DNA of 64,000 bases. It comes from Sapientia aquatica. GTDB taxonomy: Bacteria; Pseudomonadota; Gammaproteobacteria; Burkholderiales; Burkholderiaceae_D. Within the stretch, counting starts at the first letter, position 1, and every line of letters starts with the position of its first letter. The position numbers and the translations under genes were made by a program. Under the pieces are notes generated by a model, which saw only the letters and a program-made list of their open reading frames with translations, made no database searches and was not told the DNA's origin. The DNA is taken from positions 1 through 64,000 of the forward strand of contig NZ_SMYL01000004.1 of the NCBI RefSeq assembly GCF_004358105.1, in the 5' to 3' direction. Of the stretch, positions 54,623-63,572 are shown one piece after another.

Positions 54623-55354
54623 ATGACAACGGAAACTAGCGTACCTGCAACCTCCGCGCCAACGAGCGGCTCGGCTTTTTCAACGTTATTAGCGATTTTT
54701 ACCGAACCGGCCAAAGCATTTGTTGCGGTGGAAAAACGCTCCATGATCTTGCTACCCCTAATTTTGATGGTCGTGGGCATGGTCGGCATGCTGTTTTTCT
54801 ACTATCAAAGCGTGGACATGAGTTGGTTGCAAGACAAAATGTTCGCTGGCAAAGACATGGATCCAGCTCAACTTGAAGCGGCTAAAAAAATGGTGAGCAA
54901 AAACATGCTGCTCACCACATCCGCCATTGGCGGTGCAATCGGCCCGTTGATTATGTACGCCATCGTGGCGACCTATTTCACAATTGTTAGCAAGATCACC
55001 AATGTACCAATCAACTTTGGCAAATGGTTTGCCTTTGCCACGTGGTCTGCAGTTCCGGGCTTATTGGCTATCCCGCTGGGCCTATTACAAATTGTGTTAG
55101 CGCAGCAAGGGCAATTGGCGCCTAACCAATTAAATCCACTGTCGCTCAATCAATTGTTTTTCCATCTCGACATGAACGCGCATTGGGCCACCTTACTCGA
55201 CACAATCAACGTCACCACGTTGTGGACGATGTTTGTTACTGTGGTGGGCTTCGAAACATGGACTAAAAAATCACGTGCTACGAGCATCGCTGTGGTCGTT
55301 ACACCGTACATCGTGGTGTTTGCGATTATGACTGCGATCAATCTAGCTCACTAA
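54623..55354 (+). CDS. Yip1-family integral membrane protein
   Basis: 243 residues with about five membrane segments (LLPLILMVVGMVGMLFFYY, IGGAIGPLIMYAIVATYF, WSAVPGLLAIPLGLLQIVL, WTMFVTVVGFETW region, AVVVTPYIVVFAIMTAI). It matches Yip1/DUF1282-type proteins of unknown function in bacteria. The start at 54623 has AGAGGA 8 bp upstream; the frame is open to 54443 but the preceding 60 residues are not like the family. It leads into the export operon downstream, though a hairpin (55390) may separate them. Confidence 0.85.
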   Translation: MTTETSVPATSAPTSGSAFSTLLAIFTEPAKAFVAVEKRSMILLPLILMVVGMVGMLFFYYQSVDMSWLQDKMFAGKDMDPAQLEAAKKMVSKNMLLTTSAIGGAIGPLIMYAIVATYFTIVSKITNVPINFGKWFAFATWSAVPGLLAIPLGLLQIVLAQQGQLAPNQLNPLSLNQLFFHLDMNAHWATLLDTINVTTLWTMFVTVVGFETWTKKSRATSIAVVVTPYIVVFAIMTAINLAH

Positions 55355-55389
55355 GTTCAGAAATTAAGTTAGCAAATTAGCTCAAAAAT

Positions 55390-55414
55390 CGAACCCGCTC
55401 AGCAAGCGGGTTCG
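55390..55414 (+). terminator. Hairpin between the Yip1-like gene and the adaptor gene
   Basis: CGAACCCGCT pairs with AGCGGGTTCG, loop CAGCA. No clear T-run follows on the plus strand (GTCAATT), so termination is not certain; it may be a processing or partial terminator site. Confidence 0.5.
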
Positions 55415-55450
55415 TCAATTAACTCAAACCTACAACGGCAGGAACTTGTT

Positions 55451-56731
55451 ATGAAACGACGCTGGCTAATCTGGTCTGGTATTGCTTGCTTATTCGCAGT
55501 GCCTTTTATTCTCAAACTGGTTCACAGCGATCCTGCCCAGCAGGTCGATACGCAACAAGTTAGTCCGCGTGAAATTAAAGCGTCGATTCTGGCTTCCGGT
55601 AACTTGGTCTATCAAGAGCAAGCTTTGCTGTCGCCCGAAGTGATCGGTAAAGTGAAATCAATTTTGGTCAAAGAAGGCGATCATGTTGAAGCCAATCAAA
55701 TCGTGCTCATGCTCGATGACCAAACCTACCGCGCTGAAATCGCGCAGCAACAAGCGATGGTGCGCCAACAGCAAATAGATATCGAACATCAACAGCTAAC
55801 CATCGGAAATCAAGCCAGTCAATACCAGCGTAAAGAAGACATGCATAGGCAAAAAATGGTGTCCGATTCGGCCTTAGATGATGCGCGCTTTGCTTATGAC
55901 GCATCCAAAATCGAATTACGCAAAAGCCGCGAAGGCCTGCAACAAGCTCAAGCCCAGCTGAACCAAAGCATGGAGCGTTTAGCCAAAACGAGCATTCGCT
56001 CACCCATCTCTGGTACGGTCACAGCAGTTGATATTAAAGTCGGTGAGACCGCCGTGGCGAGTCAGATCGGCATTGCAGGTTCGAGCTTAATGACTATCGC
56101 CAACACCAGCAGTTTGATGGCCGAAGTCAATGTCGATGAAGCGGACATTGCGCGCATTAAGTTAGGCCAAGAAGTACAAATCCACACCGCCGCCTACCCT
56201 GAAACACCGCTGACCGGCGTGGTGAAAACGATTCCGCTGTCTCCTAAAAAAGCCGAAGCCGGACAATCTGGCACCACCTTAGCAAAAAGCTACTCGGTCA
56301 AGGTCAGCATCGACAATCCAAACGGCTTAGCCCTGCATCCTGGCATGACCTGCCGCGCCGAAATCTACACCGCCACCTCGGGCAAATCGCTCTCAGTGCC
56401 ATTGCAAGCGATCTTGTCGAACAACGATCAGCAAACCGACACCGGCGAGAATGGCGCGAAATCGAGTAAAAACAAAGCCAAAGTCGCGATTGAAAATTAC
56501 GTCTTTGTGGTGGATGGCGGTATTGCGAAAAAACGCTTAGTGACGCTCGGAATATCGGACGACTCCAACCAAGAAATCGTCTCTGGTCTGAAGCAAGGTG
56601 ACAGCGTTATCGTTGGCCCCTACAAAATTTTGCGCCACTTAAAGCCCGACGAAAAAGTTCAGGTTAATTCGTCCACGGCGGATGCGCCTAAGGCCACTGC
56701 CACCGCCAAACCAGCGGCAGATAAAAAATGA
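55451..56731 (+). CDS. Periplasmic adaptor subunit, MacA-like (HlyD/RND family)
   Basis: 426 residues: an N-terminal membrane anchor ([19 protein letters not shown]), split lipoyl domain ([23 protein letters not shown] ... [17 protein letters not shown]), a helical hairpin with many Gln ([17 protein letters not shown]), and a beta-barrel. Such proteins link an inner-membrane ABC transporter to a TolC-like channel. Its TGA overlaps the ABC gene start (ATGA at 56728), and no outer-membrane channel is in the window. Confidence 0.92.
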   Translation: MKRRWLIWSGIACLFAVPFILKLVHSDPAQQVDTQQVSPREIKASILASGNLVYQEQALLSPEVIGKVKSILVKEGDHVEANQIVLMLDDQTYRAEIAQQQAMVRQQQIDIEHQQLTIGNQASQYQRKEDMHRQKMVSDSALDDARFAYDASKIELRKSREGLQQAQAQLNQSMERLAKTSIRSPISGTVTAVDIKVGETAVASQIGIAGSSLMTIANTSSLMAEVNVDEADIARIKLGQEVQIHTAAYPETPLTGVVKTIPLSPKKAEAGQSGTTLAKSYSVKVSIDNPNGLALHPGMTCRAEIYTATSGKSLSVPLQAILSNNDQQTDTGENGAKSSKNKAKVAIENYVFVVDGGIAKKRLVTLGISDDSNQEIVSGLKQGDSVIVGPYKILRHLKPDEKVQVNSSTADAPKATATAKPAADKK

Positions 56732-57447
56732 ACGAGCTCATTCGTTTAGTCGATATCGGCAAACAATACCAAATGGGCGGCGAAACGATTGCCGCACTCG
56801 ACGGAATTAATTTGACCATTGCGCGCAATGAATACATGGCTTTTATCGGCTCGTCCGGCTCGGGCAAATCAACCATGATGAATATTCTGGGCTGCTTGGA
56901 TACGCCGAGCAAAGGCAGCTACTTTCTCAATGGGCGGGATGTGGCCAGCATGAGTCAGTCGGAATTAGCGCAAACCCGCAACCGCGAAATTGGCTTTATT
57001 TTTCAAAGCTTTAACCTGTTACCACGCGCGACTGCATTGCAAAACGTGATGCAGACGCTAATTTATCGTGGGGTGCGACCAGCAGAACGTGAAAAACGCG
57101 CTCGACACGCGTTGGAGCGCGTCGGCTTAGAAAAGCGGGTCGATCATTTACCGAATCAACTCTCTGGCGGCCAACGCCAGCGGGTAGCGATTGCGCGGGC
57201 TTTGTGCGGCGAGCCGTCGATTTTATTAGCCGATGAACCAACCGGTAATTTGGACTCCTCCACCACCGCCGACATTATGGCCTTATTCGATACGCTGCAT
57301 TCCGAAGGGCATACTTTAATCTTAGTCACGCATGAGCCAGAAATCGCTAACCATTGCCAACGCACGGTGCGCTTATCGGACGGCCATGTGTTACTCGATC
57401 AAACCAAACCGGCGCAACAAAACGTGGAGGTAAATCCACATGGTTAG
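56728..57447 (+). CDS. ABC transporter ATP-binding protein, MacB/LolD type
   Basis: 239 residues. Walker A is GSSGSGKST, the signature [15 protein letters not shown], and Walker [15 protein letters not shown], in the LolD/MacB group. Unlike E. coli MacB, the ATPase is a separate protein from the permease. It overlaps the permease start by 8 bp. It would energise the export of a lipoprotein, peptide or drug through the adaptor. Confidence 0.93.
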   Translation: MNELIRLVDIGKQYQMGGETIAALDGINLTIARNEYMAFIGSSGSGKSTMMNILGCLDTPSKGSYFLNGRDVASMSQSELAQTRNREIGFIFQSFNLLPRATALQNVMQTLIYRGVRPAEREKRARHALERVGLEKRVDHLPNQLSGGQRQRVAIARALCGEPSILLADEPTGNLDSSTTADIMALFDTLHSEGHTLILVTHEPEIANHCQRTVRLSDGHVLLDQTKPAQQNVEVNPHG

Positions 57448-58669
57448 TTTTCTCGAAAGCATTCGCTCAGCCTTGCTCAGTATTCGCGCCCACGCGCTGC
57501 GCAGCTTTTTAACCGCGCTGGGCATCATCATCGGCGTGGCATCCGTCATCGCTGTGGTTTCGATCGTGCAGGGATTTTCGTATTCGATCAGCGACCAATT
57601 TAAGGGCTTGGGCTCAAATAGTTTGACCGTGCATGCCTACACGCCCTTTGAGTTAGCGATGCAAGGTACCAAAAACCGCTTGAGCTTAAATGACTACGCC
57701 CACTTGGTGCAGCATATTGATGGTGTGAGTAACGTTTCCCCCTCTTTCATGCCGTTTGGCGACTTCGGTACGACCGTTAAAAACAGCAGCACGTCGGCCT
57801 TTACCCGCGTCATCGCAGTCACGGCCAATTACCAAGACGCCAATCAAATTTACCCAGAAATTGGTCGCTTTATCACCACCGACGATAATCAGTCGCGGCG
57901 CAAAGTTTGCGTGATCGGCAGTAAGCTACGCGAAAATCTCAAGCTGCCCGACAATCCTTTGGGCAGTTACATCGAAGTCGGCGGCGAGTGGTTTAAGATC
58001 ATCGGCGTGGCCGAAACCCACGGTGAAATGTTTGGCATGAGCCAAGACGATTACGCGCTCATCCCTTTTTCGGTCGGACAAACGATTGCTGGCAACGCGC
58101 AAGAAATCAGCGTTCTGATTAATTTCACGGTCGATAACATGGAGCAGATGGACGAAATCCAAGACCGTGTGATCGGCCTACTGCGTCAATTGCACCATCT
58201 CAAACCTGGTCAAGCCAATGATTTTAAAGTGCAAACTGCGCAGCAATTAACTGACACTTTTTCGAAAATTATCGATACGATGACCTTGGTTTTAGGCGGC
58301 ATAGTCAGCGTATCGCTGCTAGTCGGCGGGATCGGAATTATGAATATCATGCTGGTCTCAGTGACCGAGCGCACCCGCGAAATCGGCATCTGCAAAGCGC
58401 TCGGAGCGCAGCGGCATCATATTTTGATGCAGTTTTTGATTGAGGCGGTGTTGCTGTCTTTGTTGGGTGGATTGATCGGTTTAGGCTTGGGTTATTTGCT
58501 CGGTGCAGGAGCTGCGAAAATGATTCCTAACTTCCCATCAGCGGCGGTGCCTTGGTGGGCGGTGGCGCTGTCGTTTGGATTTTCTAGTGTGGTCGGTATT
58601 GTTTTTGGAATTATGCCCGCAGCCAAAGCGGCTAACCTAGATCCGATTGAAGCATTACGTTACGAATGA
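57440..58669 (+). CDS. ABC transporter permease, MacB/FtsX type
   Basis: 409 residues with four membrane helices: one near the N-terminus ([21 protein letters not shown]), a large periplasmic domain (about 60-270), and three at the C-terminus ([64 protein letters not shown]). It has the MacB motif [14 protein letters not shown]. It completes the adaptor, ATPase, permease operon, a tripartite efflux or export pump. Confidence 0.93.
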   Translation: MVSFLESIRSALLSIRAHALRSFLTALGIIIGVASVIAVVSIVQGFSYSISDQFKGLGSNSLTVHAYTPFELAMQGTKNRLSLNDYAHLVQHIDGVSNVSPSFMPFGDFGTTVKNSSTSAFTRVIAVTANYQDANQIYPEIGRFITTDDNQSRRKVCVIGSKLRENLKLPDNPLGSYIEVGGEWFKIIGVAETHGEMFGMSQDDYALIPFSVGQTIAGNAQEISVLINFTVDNMEQMDEIQDRVIGLLRQLHHLKPGQANDFKVQTAQQLTDTFSKIIDTMTLVLGGIVSVSLLVGGIGIMNIMLVSVTERTREIGICKALGAQRHHILMQFLIEAVLLSLLGGLIGLGLGYLLGAGAAKMIPNFPSAAVPWWAVALSFGFSSVVGIVFGIMPAAKAANLDPIEALRYE

Positions 58670-59011
58670 AACCTTAAGTGGCAGTTTTTAGTTCTGATTT
58701 TGGGTAGATTAATGACCGTTGTGTGAAGTAGATCAAATGATTTAAAAAATGCTGCGACTTTTGTGTCGAAAAAAGTTGAATTTCAGCATTTTTCTGCCGA
58801 TCTGCCGCTATACTTAAGCTACGATTTCAAAAAAATCGTGAATGTAAGTTAGTCGTTTGAAGCGGTGACGCCCAACAACATTGGCTGCATTGTTAGTCTG
58901 ACGAAAAAAATTTGAAATTCTTTAAAAACGCTGTCAACCACTCGCGTCTCGGCGTCGTTATTGCAGTGTCGGTTACTTAATTTTGTTGTTCTCACTTACT
59001 AAGGATCTCAT
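58670..59011. other. Intergenic region between the export operon and the Ala-rich protein
   Basis: About 340 bp. It holds the likely terminator at 58745-58793 and a short ACGATTT/AAATCGT inverted repeat at 58821-58839 without a T-run. The right part should carry the promoter of the small secreted protein. No gene is seen. Confidence 0.5.
58745..58793 (+). terminator. Probable terminator after the export operon
   Basis: AAAAATGCTG (58745-58754) pairs with CAGCATTTTT (58784-58793); an inner CGAC/GTCG stem lies between. It lies about 80 bp past the permease stop. Confidence 0.6.
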
Positions 59012-59224
59012 ATGAAAACCATCATCTCCGCATTAGTTGCTAGCTTGTTCGCTATTTCCGCTTTCGCTGCTCCACAAGCTGCAGCACCTGCTGCCGCTCC
59101 AGCTGCTGCTCCTGCTGCATCTACACCAGCAAGCACACCAGCTCCAAAGAAACACAAAAAGCATAAGAAAGCAAAACCAGCAGACGCAGCAGCTCCAGCA
59201 GCGTCGGCTCCAGCTACTAAGTAA
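59012..59224 (+). CDS. Small exported Ala/Pro-rich protein with Lys/His cluster
   Basis: 70 residues: signal peptide MKTIISALVASLFAISAFA, cut before APQAAA. The mature part is mostly Ala and Pro, with a basic KKHKKHKKAKP block in the middle. It resembles acid-shock-like or Ala-rich envelope proteins only in composition; no family can be named. AAGGAT lies 9 bp before the ATG. A strong terminator follows, so it is transcribed alone. Confidence 0.75.
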   Translation: MKTIISALVASLFAISAFAAPQAAAPAAAPAAAPAASTPASTPAPKKHKKHKKAKPADAAAPAASAPATK

Positions 59225-59259
59225 TTAGAGCGCAATCTCTTAATTAAGTAGGGCAAAAA

Positions 59260-59291
59260 GCAAAAAGACAGGTTTAGCCTGTCTTTTTTGC
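59260..59291 (+). terminator. Rho-independent terminator after the Ala-rich protein
   Basis: GCAAAAAGACAGG pairs with CCTGTCTTTTTTGC, loop TTTAG; ends in T-rich sequence. Confidence 0.9.
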
Positions 59292-59337
59292 TTTTATAGT
59301 GACCACGTTAATGAGTCATCAATTTGACTAAAAATGA

Positions 59338-59364
59338 AAACGCCCCTTACATTTAGGGGCGTTT
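59338..59364 (-). terminator. Rho-independent terminator after sppA
   Basis: AAACGCCCCT pairs with AGGGGCGTTT, loop TACATTT. The minus strand ends in TTTTCATTTTT, 70 bp past the sppA stop codon. It could also act on the plus strand. Confidence 0.85.
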
Positions 59365-59435
59365 GTTTTGGTGACGCTTTGCTTAATTTTGGCAATTCAG
59401 AACTACGATTAAATTAACGATTTAAGCAGCAAGAA

Positions 59436-61292
59436 TTACGGAGCACTGCACATGCAATGCGTCACCACGCTAAAGGCTTTGGTGCGGTCGGTCATGTCCG
59501 CTAACCACAACATATCGTTGGTCACATCTTTGGCTGCTTGCGGTGGAATTCCGTTAGTTGCTAAATTAGTGCGGAGCAATCGAGTGGCAATGTCACCTGC
59601 CGACACATCAAAAAATTTAAAGAATTTTTCTAATCCGGTCGGTTCAGTTTCAATGTAATCCAACGAATAGCTGCCAGTTAGCTTAGCGCGCTTGGCGGCG
59701 GATTTAATCGCATCAGAATAACTTCCCAAGGTATCGACCAAGCCGCGTTCTTTGGCTTGCTGTCCAGTCCAAACCCGACCTTGAGCCACTTCGTCGATTT
59801 TTTCAGCAGTGGTGTTGCGCGCTTTAGCTGCCTTGCTGGTGAAATTGGCGTAAATATGGTTGACGCTTTGTTGCACTAACTCGGCAAATCGTGGATCGAT
59901 TGGGCGAGTCGGATCATAGCCGCCGCGCAGCCAAGTCGTCGTGGTGCCGCCGCTGTGCACACCGAGCTTATCGAGCGCTTTGTCAGCAGTCGGCAATAGC
60001 GCAAACACACCGATTGAGCCCGTAATCGTGGTTGGATCGGCTATCACTTCGTCCGAGCTCATGGATATCCAATAGCCACCGGATGCAGCCACACCGCCCA
60101 TGGACACCACTACTGGCTTGCCGGCTTCGCGGGTTAATTCAAGTTCGCGCCGAATTAATTCGGAACCGAAGGCGCTACCGCCGGGGGAATTGATCCGTAA
60201 CACCACCGCTTTGATTTGATCGTTTTCACGGGCTTTACGAATTAGGTTTGCCGTCGATAAGCCGCCGATCGAACCCGAAGGAGCTGTGCCGTCGCTGATT
60301 TCACCTTCCGCCACGATCACGCCAATAGCGTCACTCAAAGGATTCATCGGTGTTTTTTGACGGGCTAAATAATCTTCAAAATTGATCTGGCGGAAGCTTT
60401 TAGTTTGGTCGTCGCGCGCACCGAGGGCCAGCATAATTTGACGCAATTCATCGCGAGTTTTTAAGGCATCCACTTGTTTGGCATTCACGGCTAACTGCGC
60501 CATGTCGCCATTAACCTGTTTGACCAAGTTCGGCAAATCGTCGATGGTGCGCATAATGCTGCCTGCTTCGAGCTTGCGCGATTTCTCCACATCATCGGTG
60601 TAGGATTTCCACAAGTCATTGTATAAATACGCTTCAGCCTCCGATGCCGCCGCCGAAGGGCCGTTTGCGATATAAGGCTCGGCAAAGCTCTTATAGGTGC
60701 CGACACGCATTAAATTGACGGTAATGCCCAGTTTATCGAGCGCGTCGCGGTAGTAGTTGCGATAGCCGCCAAAACCTTCTAAACCAACCATGCCCATTGG
60801 GTGCAGAAATACTTGATTGGCGTGCGCTGCGAGTAAATATTGACGTTGGTTGTAGCTCGAACCCCAAGCGATAATATTTTTGCCGCTGGCTTTGAAACGA
60901 TCTAAGGCGCTGGCAATTTCACGTAGCATCGGCAGACCAGCGTTTTGCATTTCGTCTAATAACAACACCATGCTGGTGATTTTTGGATCTTTTGTAGCGG
61001 CATCAATCACGGTGAGCACATCGCGCAACTGAGCGTAATCTTTCTTGTCACCTTGCGCTTGCAGCAACATCAAATCACGCGCGCTAGCACTTTGTTGCTC
61101 GACAATATTGCCGCGCAAATCAAGAATTAGGGCAGTTTTGTCTGCGAGCTTTTTAGTGCCACCGCTAAACAAACCGACCAAGATAAAAATAATAAGGATG
61201 AGGAAAAGCAAATTTAATAAGGCCTTTCTCCCTCCCTCAAGCACACGCCACAAAAAACCAGCACTAGTTTTGGCAAATCGAATTACTGACAT
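59436..61292 (-). CDS. sppA: Signal peptide peptidase SppA, 67-kDa type
   Basis: 618 residues, two tandem S49 domains. An N-terminal membrane helix (ALLNLLFLILIIFILVGLF) anchors it in the inner membrane. The catalytic Lys is in LMRVGTYKSFAEPY of the first domain, and the Ser in SMGGVAASGGYW of the second, as in E. coli SppA. It degrades leftover signal peptides in the membrane. The C-terminal tail ends in HCMCSAP. It stands alone; the upstream gap carries two sRNA candidates on the same strand. Confidence 0.96.
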   Translation of the reverse strand: MSVIRFAKTSAGFLWRVLEGGRKALLNLLFLILIIFILVGLFSGGTKKLADKTALILDLRGNIVEQQSASARDLMLLQAQGDKKDYAQLRDVLTVIDAATKDPKITSMVLLLDEMQNAGLPMLREIASALDRFKASGKNIIAWGSSYNQRQYLLAAHANQVFLHPMGMVGLEGFGGYRNYYRDALDKLGITVNLMRVGTYKSFAEPYIANGPSAAASEAEAYLYNDLWKSYTDDVEKSRKLEAGSIMRTIDDLPNLVKQVNGDMAQLAVNAKQVDALKTRDELRQIMLALGARDDQTKSFRQINFEDYLARQKTPMNPLSDAIGVIVAEGEISDGTAPSGSIGGLSTANLIRKARENDQIKAVVLRINSPGGSAFGSELIRRELELTREAGKPVVVSMGGVAASGGYWISMSSDEVIADPTTITGSIGVFALLPTADKALDKLGVHSGGTTTTWLRGGYDPTRPIDPRFAELVQQSVNHIYANFTSKAAKARNTTAEKIDEVAQGRVWTGQQAKERGLVDTLGSYSDAIKSAAKRAKLTGSYSLDYIETEPTGLEKFFKFFDVSAGDIATRLLRTNLATNGIPPQAAKDVTNDMLWLADMTDRTKAFSVVTHCMCSAP

Positions 61293-61520
61293 TGCAACCC
61301 CTTGTATTGAGCAGTCTGTTAAGTATAGGAAACGCTGATTAAATTGAGAAGAAGCATTAAATTTGCGTCAATTTAGCGCCAATGTGAGCAATTCAATGGC
61401 GAAATTGAACCAGCAAGACGTTAACCAATGTTCCCAAGCTTATTTTTGGAAAATTGTTCAGATTGTAAGCTAGATAACGGAACTAGCGGGCGGGAATACG
61501 AGGAAATTATCCGTTTGGGC

Positions 61521-61587
61521 AAAAAAAAACCCACGACCTGATGGTAGTGGGCTAAGTCCAATTCCTTAAGAGGTTTTGGAGGAGACA
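61521..61587 (-). ncRNA. Candidate small RNA with anti-Shine-Dalgarno motif, copy A
   Basis: A minus-strand promoter, TGGGCA-17-TATAGT (-10 at 61599-61594), points to a start near 61587. The RNA of about 65 nt begins CUGUCUCCUCCAA, where CUCCUCC is complementary to Shine-Dalgarno sites. UCCAA and UUGGA form a hairpin enclosing ACCUCUUAAGG. A terminator follows: CCCACUACC-AUCA-GGUCGUGGG (one mismatch) then nine U (61529-61521). The layout matches CUCCUCC sRNAs of other proteobacteria, which occur in tandem. No ORF is present. It may also influence sppA as its leader. Confidence 0.7.
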
Positions 61588-61677
61588 GGCGCAACTATAA
61601 TCACCTCCCAAACCGTTGCCCACTTTATTTTTAGCATATCCGTTATTAATAATTAATATAACGCAACATGAAAGCTT

Positions 61678-61746
61678 AAAAAAAAACCCACGACCTGTTG
61701 GTGGTGGGCTTAAATCCAATTCCTTAGGAGGTCTTGGAGGAGACAG
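61678..61746 (-). ncRNA. Candidate small RNA with anti-Shine-Dalgarno motif, copy B
   Basis: Copy B lies 157 bp from copy A. The promoter is TTGGTA-17-TATAGT (-10 at 61757-61752), with a start near 61746. The RNA starts with CUGUCUCCUCCAA and the same UCCAA/UUGGA hairpin, now enclosing ACCUCCUAAGG, which mirrors the 16S rRNA 3' end. The terminator stem CCCACCACC-AACA-GGUCGUGGG leads into nine U (61686-61678). Promoter, aSD motif, hairpin and terminator are all kept while the spacers differ, which argues for selection. Confidence 0.7.
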
Positions 61747-61910
61747 GTGTAACTATAATCGTCTCACAGCCATTTACCAAGTCACTTTTTCTCATATCAG
61801 TTATTCGGTTTTCACATAACAAGGTTATCGTAACCTTTGCAAAGCATTAGCGAAATTTTGTTAAGTGAAAAATTAAAAACATCGACTTATATTTGCTTAA
61901 GTAGCAAAAC

Positions 61911-62861
61911 CTAAGCAAAAAAATCTTGCGCACCCACAGTAAAACCTTTCAAAAATTCCGCGGTAGGCAAACGCTTACCGCCCGGCTTTTGCAGTTCAAG
62001 CAAACTTAACGCCCCTTCCCCGCAGGCAACAATCAACTGCTGATCTTTCAGAATCAGTTGCCCCACTTGGGCTGAAATCGGTTTTTCAACCACTTCAGCA
62101 CGCCAAATTTTTAAGGTGACGCCGTTCAACACCGCCGACGCCGCTGGGAAGGGATTAAATGCGCGGATTTTTTGCGCCAGTAGTTGAGCAGGCAAATTGA
62201 AATCCAGCGCCGCTTCTTCTTTGCTAATCTTTGCCGCGTAATTTACACCTTCGTCGGGCTGAGGGGATGCGGTAATGCTTCCATCAAGCAATTGTTGCAA
62301 TGTATCAACAATCATTTCACCACCCAGCCTAGCCAATTTATCGTGCAAGGTCGCGGTGCTGTCATCGGCAGCAATTGGCATGGATTCCATTAACAACATG
62401 GCGCCGGTGTCTAGGCCACGATCCATTTGCATAATCGTGATGCCAGTTTGCGCATCACCCGCCTCAATTGCACGGTGTATCGGCGCGGCCCCGCGCCAAC
62501 GCGGCAACAAGGAAGCGTGAATATTCAAGCAACCCAGTGGCGGGATGGACAACACCGACTCTGGCAGGATCAGCCCGTAGGCCGCGACCACCATCACATC
62601 GTGCGGAGTTGCTTTCAGCAGCTTATGCGCCTCCTCCGCCTGCTCTGGATATTTGCCATCCAAGCGCAACGAAACGGGCTGAGCGACAGGAATTGCGTGA
62701 TCAAGGGCGAATTGTTTTACTGCCGACGGATGCAATTGCATGCCACGACCAGAAGGCCGATCGGGCTGAGTAAGCACTAACACAACCTCGTGTCCAGCGG
62801 CGTGAATGGCGGCTAACGCGGTGGCGGCAAATTCGGGAGTTCCGGCGAAGATAACTTTCAT
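61911..62861 (-). CDS. fmt: Methionyl-tRNA formyltransferase
   Basis: Formylates initiator Met-tRNA. 316 residues. The N-terminal formyltransferase domain has [16 protein letters not shown], the catalytic set in [21 protein letters not shown] with N and H, and Asp in a later [17 protein letters not shown] block. The C-terminal tRNA-binding OB-like domain follows. The start overlaps the def stop by 4 bp (ATGA), the classic def-fmt pair. Confidence 0.97.
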   Translation of the reverse strand: MKVIFAGTPEFAATALAAIHAAGHEVVLVLTQPDRPSGRGMQLHPSAVKQFALDHAIPVAQPVSLRLDGKYPEQAEEAHKLLKATPHDVMVVAAYGLILPESVLSIPPLGCLNIHASLLPRWRGAAPIHRAIEAGDAQTGITIMQMDRGLDTGAMLLMESMPIAADDSTATLHDKLARLGGEMIVDTLQQLLDGSITASPQPDEGVNYAAKISKEEAALDFNLPAQLLAQKIRAFNPFPAASAVLNGVTLKIWRAEVVEKPISAQVGQLILKDQQLIVACGEGALSLLELQKPGGKRLPTAEFLKGFTVGAQDFFA

Positions 62862-63403
62862 GCGCGCCCACGTCGAGCGGCGGAAGATTTGCTTGCGCGC
62901 TCTAATTCGCGCTCTTCTTTTAACATGCGGGTTTTGATGCGATTACGCTTCAAGGGAGAGAGATACTCAACAAAAACGATCCCTTTTAAATGATCCAATT
63001 CGTGCTGAATACAAATCGCCAATAATCCGTCGGCTTTGAGTTCAAACGGTTTCCCATCCACATCAAGCGCACGCACGACAACTTCGGTTGAGCGTTCGAC
63101 GCCATCGTAAATGCCAGGAACAGATAAACAACCTTCATCCCAAACGATTTTTTCGTCGCTGGCCCACACGATTTCGGGGTTAATAAAGACTTGTAACTGG
63201 TTTTGCACTTCGGAAACATCGATCACAACCAGTTGAATATGTTCGTCAACTTGGGACGCAGCAAGGCCAACACCGGGCGCGTCGTACATCGTTTCGGCCA
63301 TATCAGCGACTAATTGCTTCAAACGGTCGTCAAATTGTGTCACCGGTTTGGCAATTTTGTGTAATCTTTTATCGGGGTACCGGAGGATTGTTAATATTGT
63401 CAT
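62858..63403 (-). CDS. def: Peptide deformylase
   Basis: Removes the formyl group from nascent chains. 181 residues from ATG 63403 (the frame goes on to 63418, but [14 protein letters not shown] is the family start). The three metal-site motifs are [16 protein letters not shown] with Cys, and QHELDHLKG with the two His and catalytic Glu. It is translated together with fmt through the ATGA overlap. Confidence 0.97.
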   Translation of the reverse strand: MTILTILRYPDKRLHKIAKPVTQFDDRLKQLVADMAETMYDAPGVGLAASQVDEHIQLVVIDVSEVQNQLQVFINPEIVWASDEKIVWDEGCLSVPGIYDGVERSTEVVVRALDVDGKPFELKADGLLAICIQHELDHLKGIVFVEYLSPLKRNRIKTRMLKEERELERASKSSAARRGRA

Positions 63404-63572
63404 AGGACTTTCGCGCAACTTAAGCGCGTTTTTTCTTGCTAGTTCAAGGATTTATGTGCAGAATTTGATTCAATTTGGCAACAATCGGACTTAACCACTA
63501 CTTCGCATTCACATTCAATGAGCCGATTTTGTTTATATTTCTCAATATTGACTGTGTGCAATGGATAAATAC

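Larger units (their letters stand above)
61521..61768. repeat. Two-copy direct repeat (unit about 90 bp, period about 157 bp)
   Basis: Units 61521-61610 and 61678-61768 agree at most positions. Conserved runs on the plus strand include CCCACGACCTG, TCCAATTCCTTA, TTGGAGGAGACAGG and AACTATAATC. Between the units lies an unrelated AT-rich spacer. Confidence 0.9.
61293..61910. other. Long intergenic region carrying twin sRNA candidates
   Basis: About 620 bp between sppA and fmt. It contains two repeat units described separately (61510-61630 and 61670-61790), each with promoter and terminator on the minus strand, and AT-rich spacers. No protein gene is seen. Confidence 0.7.

Noticed and set aside
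58821-58839. ACGATTT/AAATCGT hairpin
   Set aside because: Short, AT-rich, no T-run; likely chance.
61596-61759. Plus-strand transcription from the TATAAT in each repeat
   Set aside because: The U-tract and terminator orientation, and the 17-bp spaced -35 elements, fit the minus strand; no terminator follows on the plus side.
61521-61768. CRISPR array or insertion-sequence remnant
   Set aside because: Only two units, period 157 bp, no short identical repeats with 30-40 bp spacers, no terminal inverted repeats or transposase; the units carry promoters and terminators.
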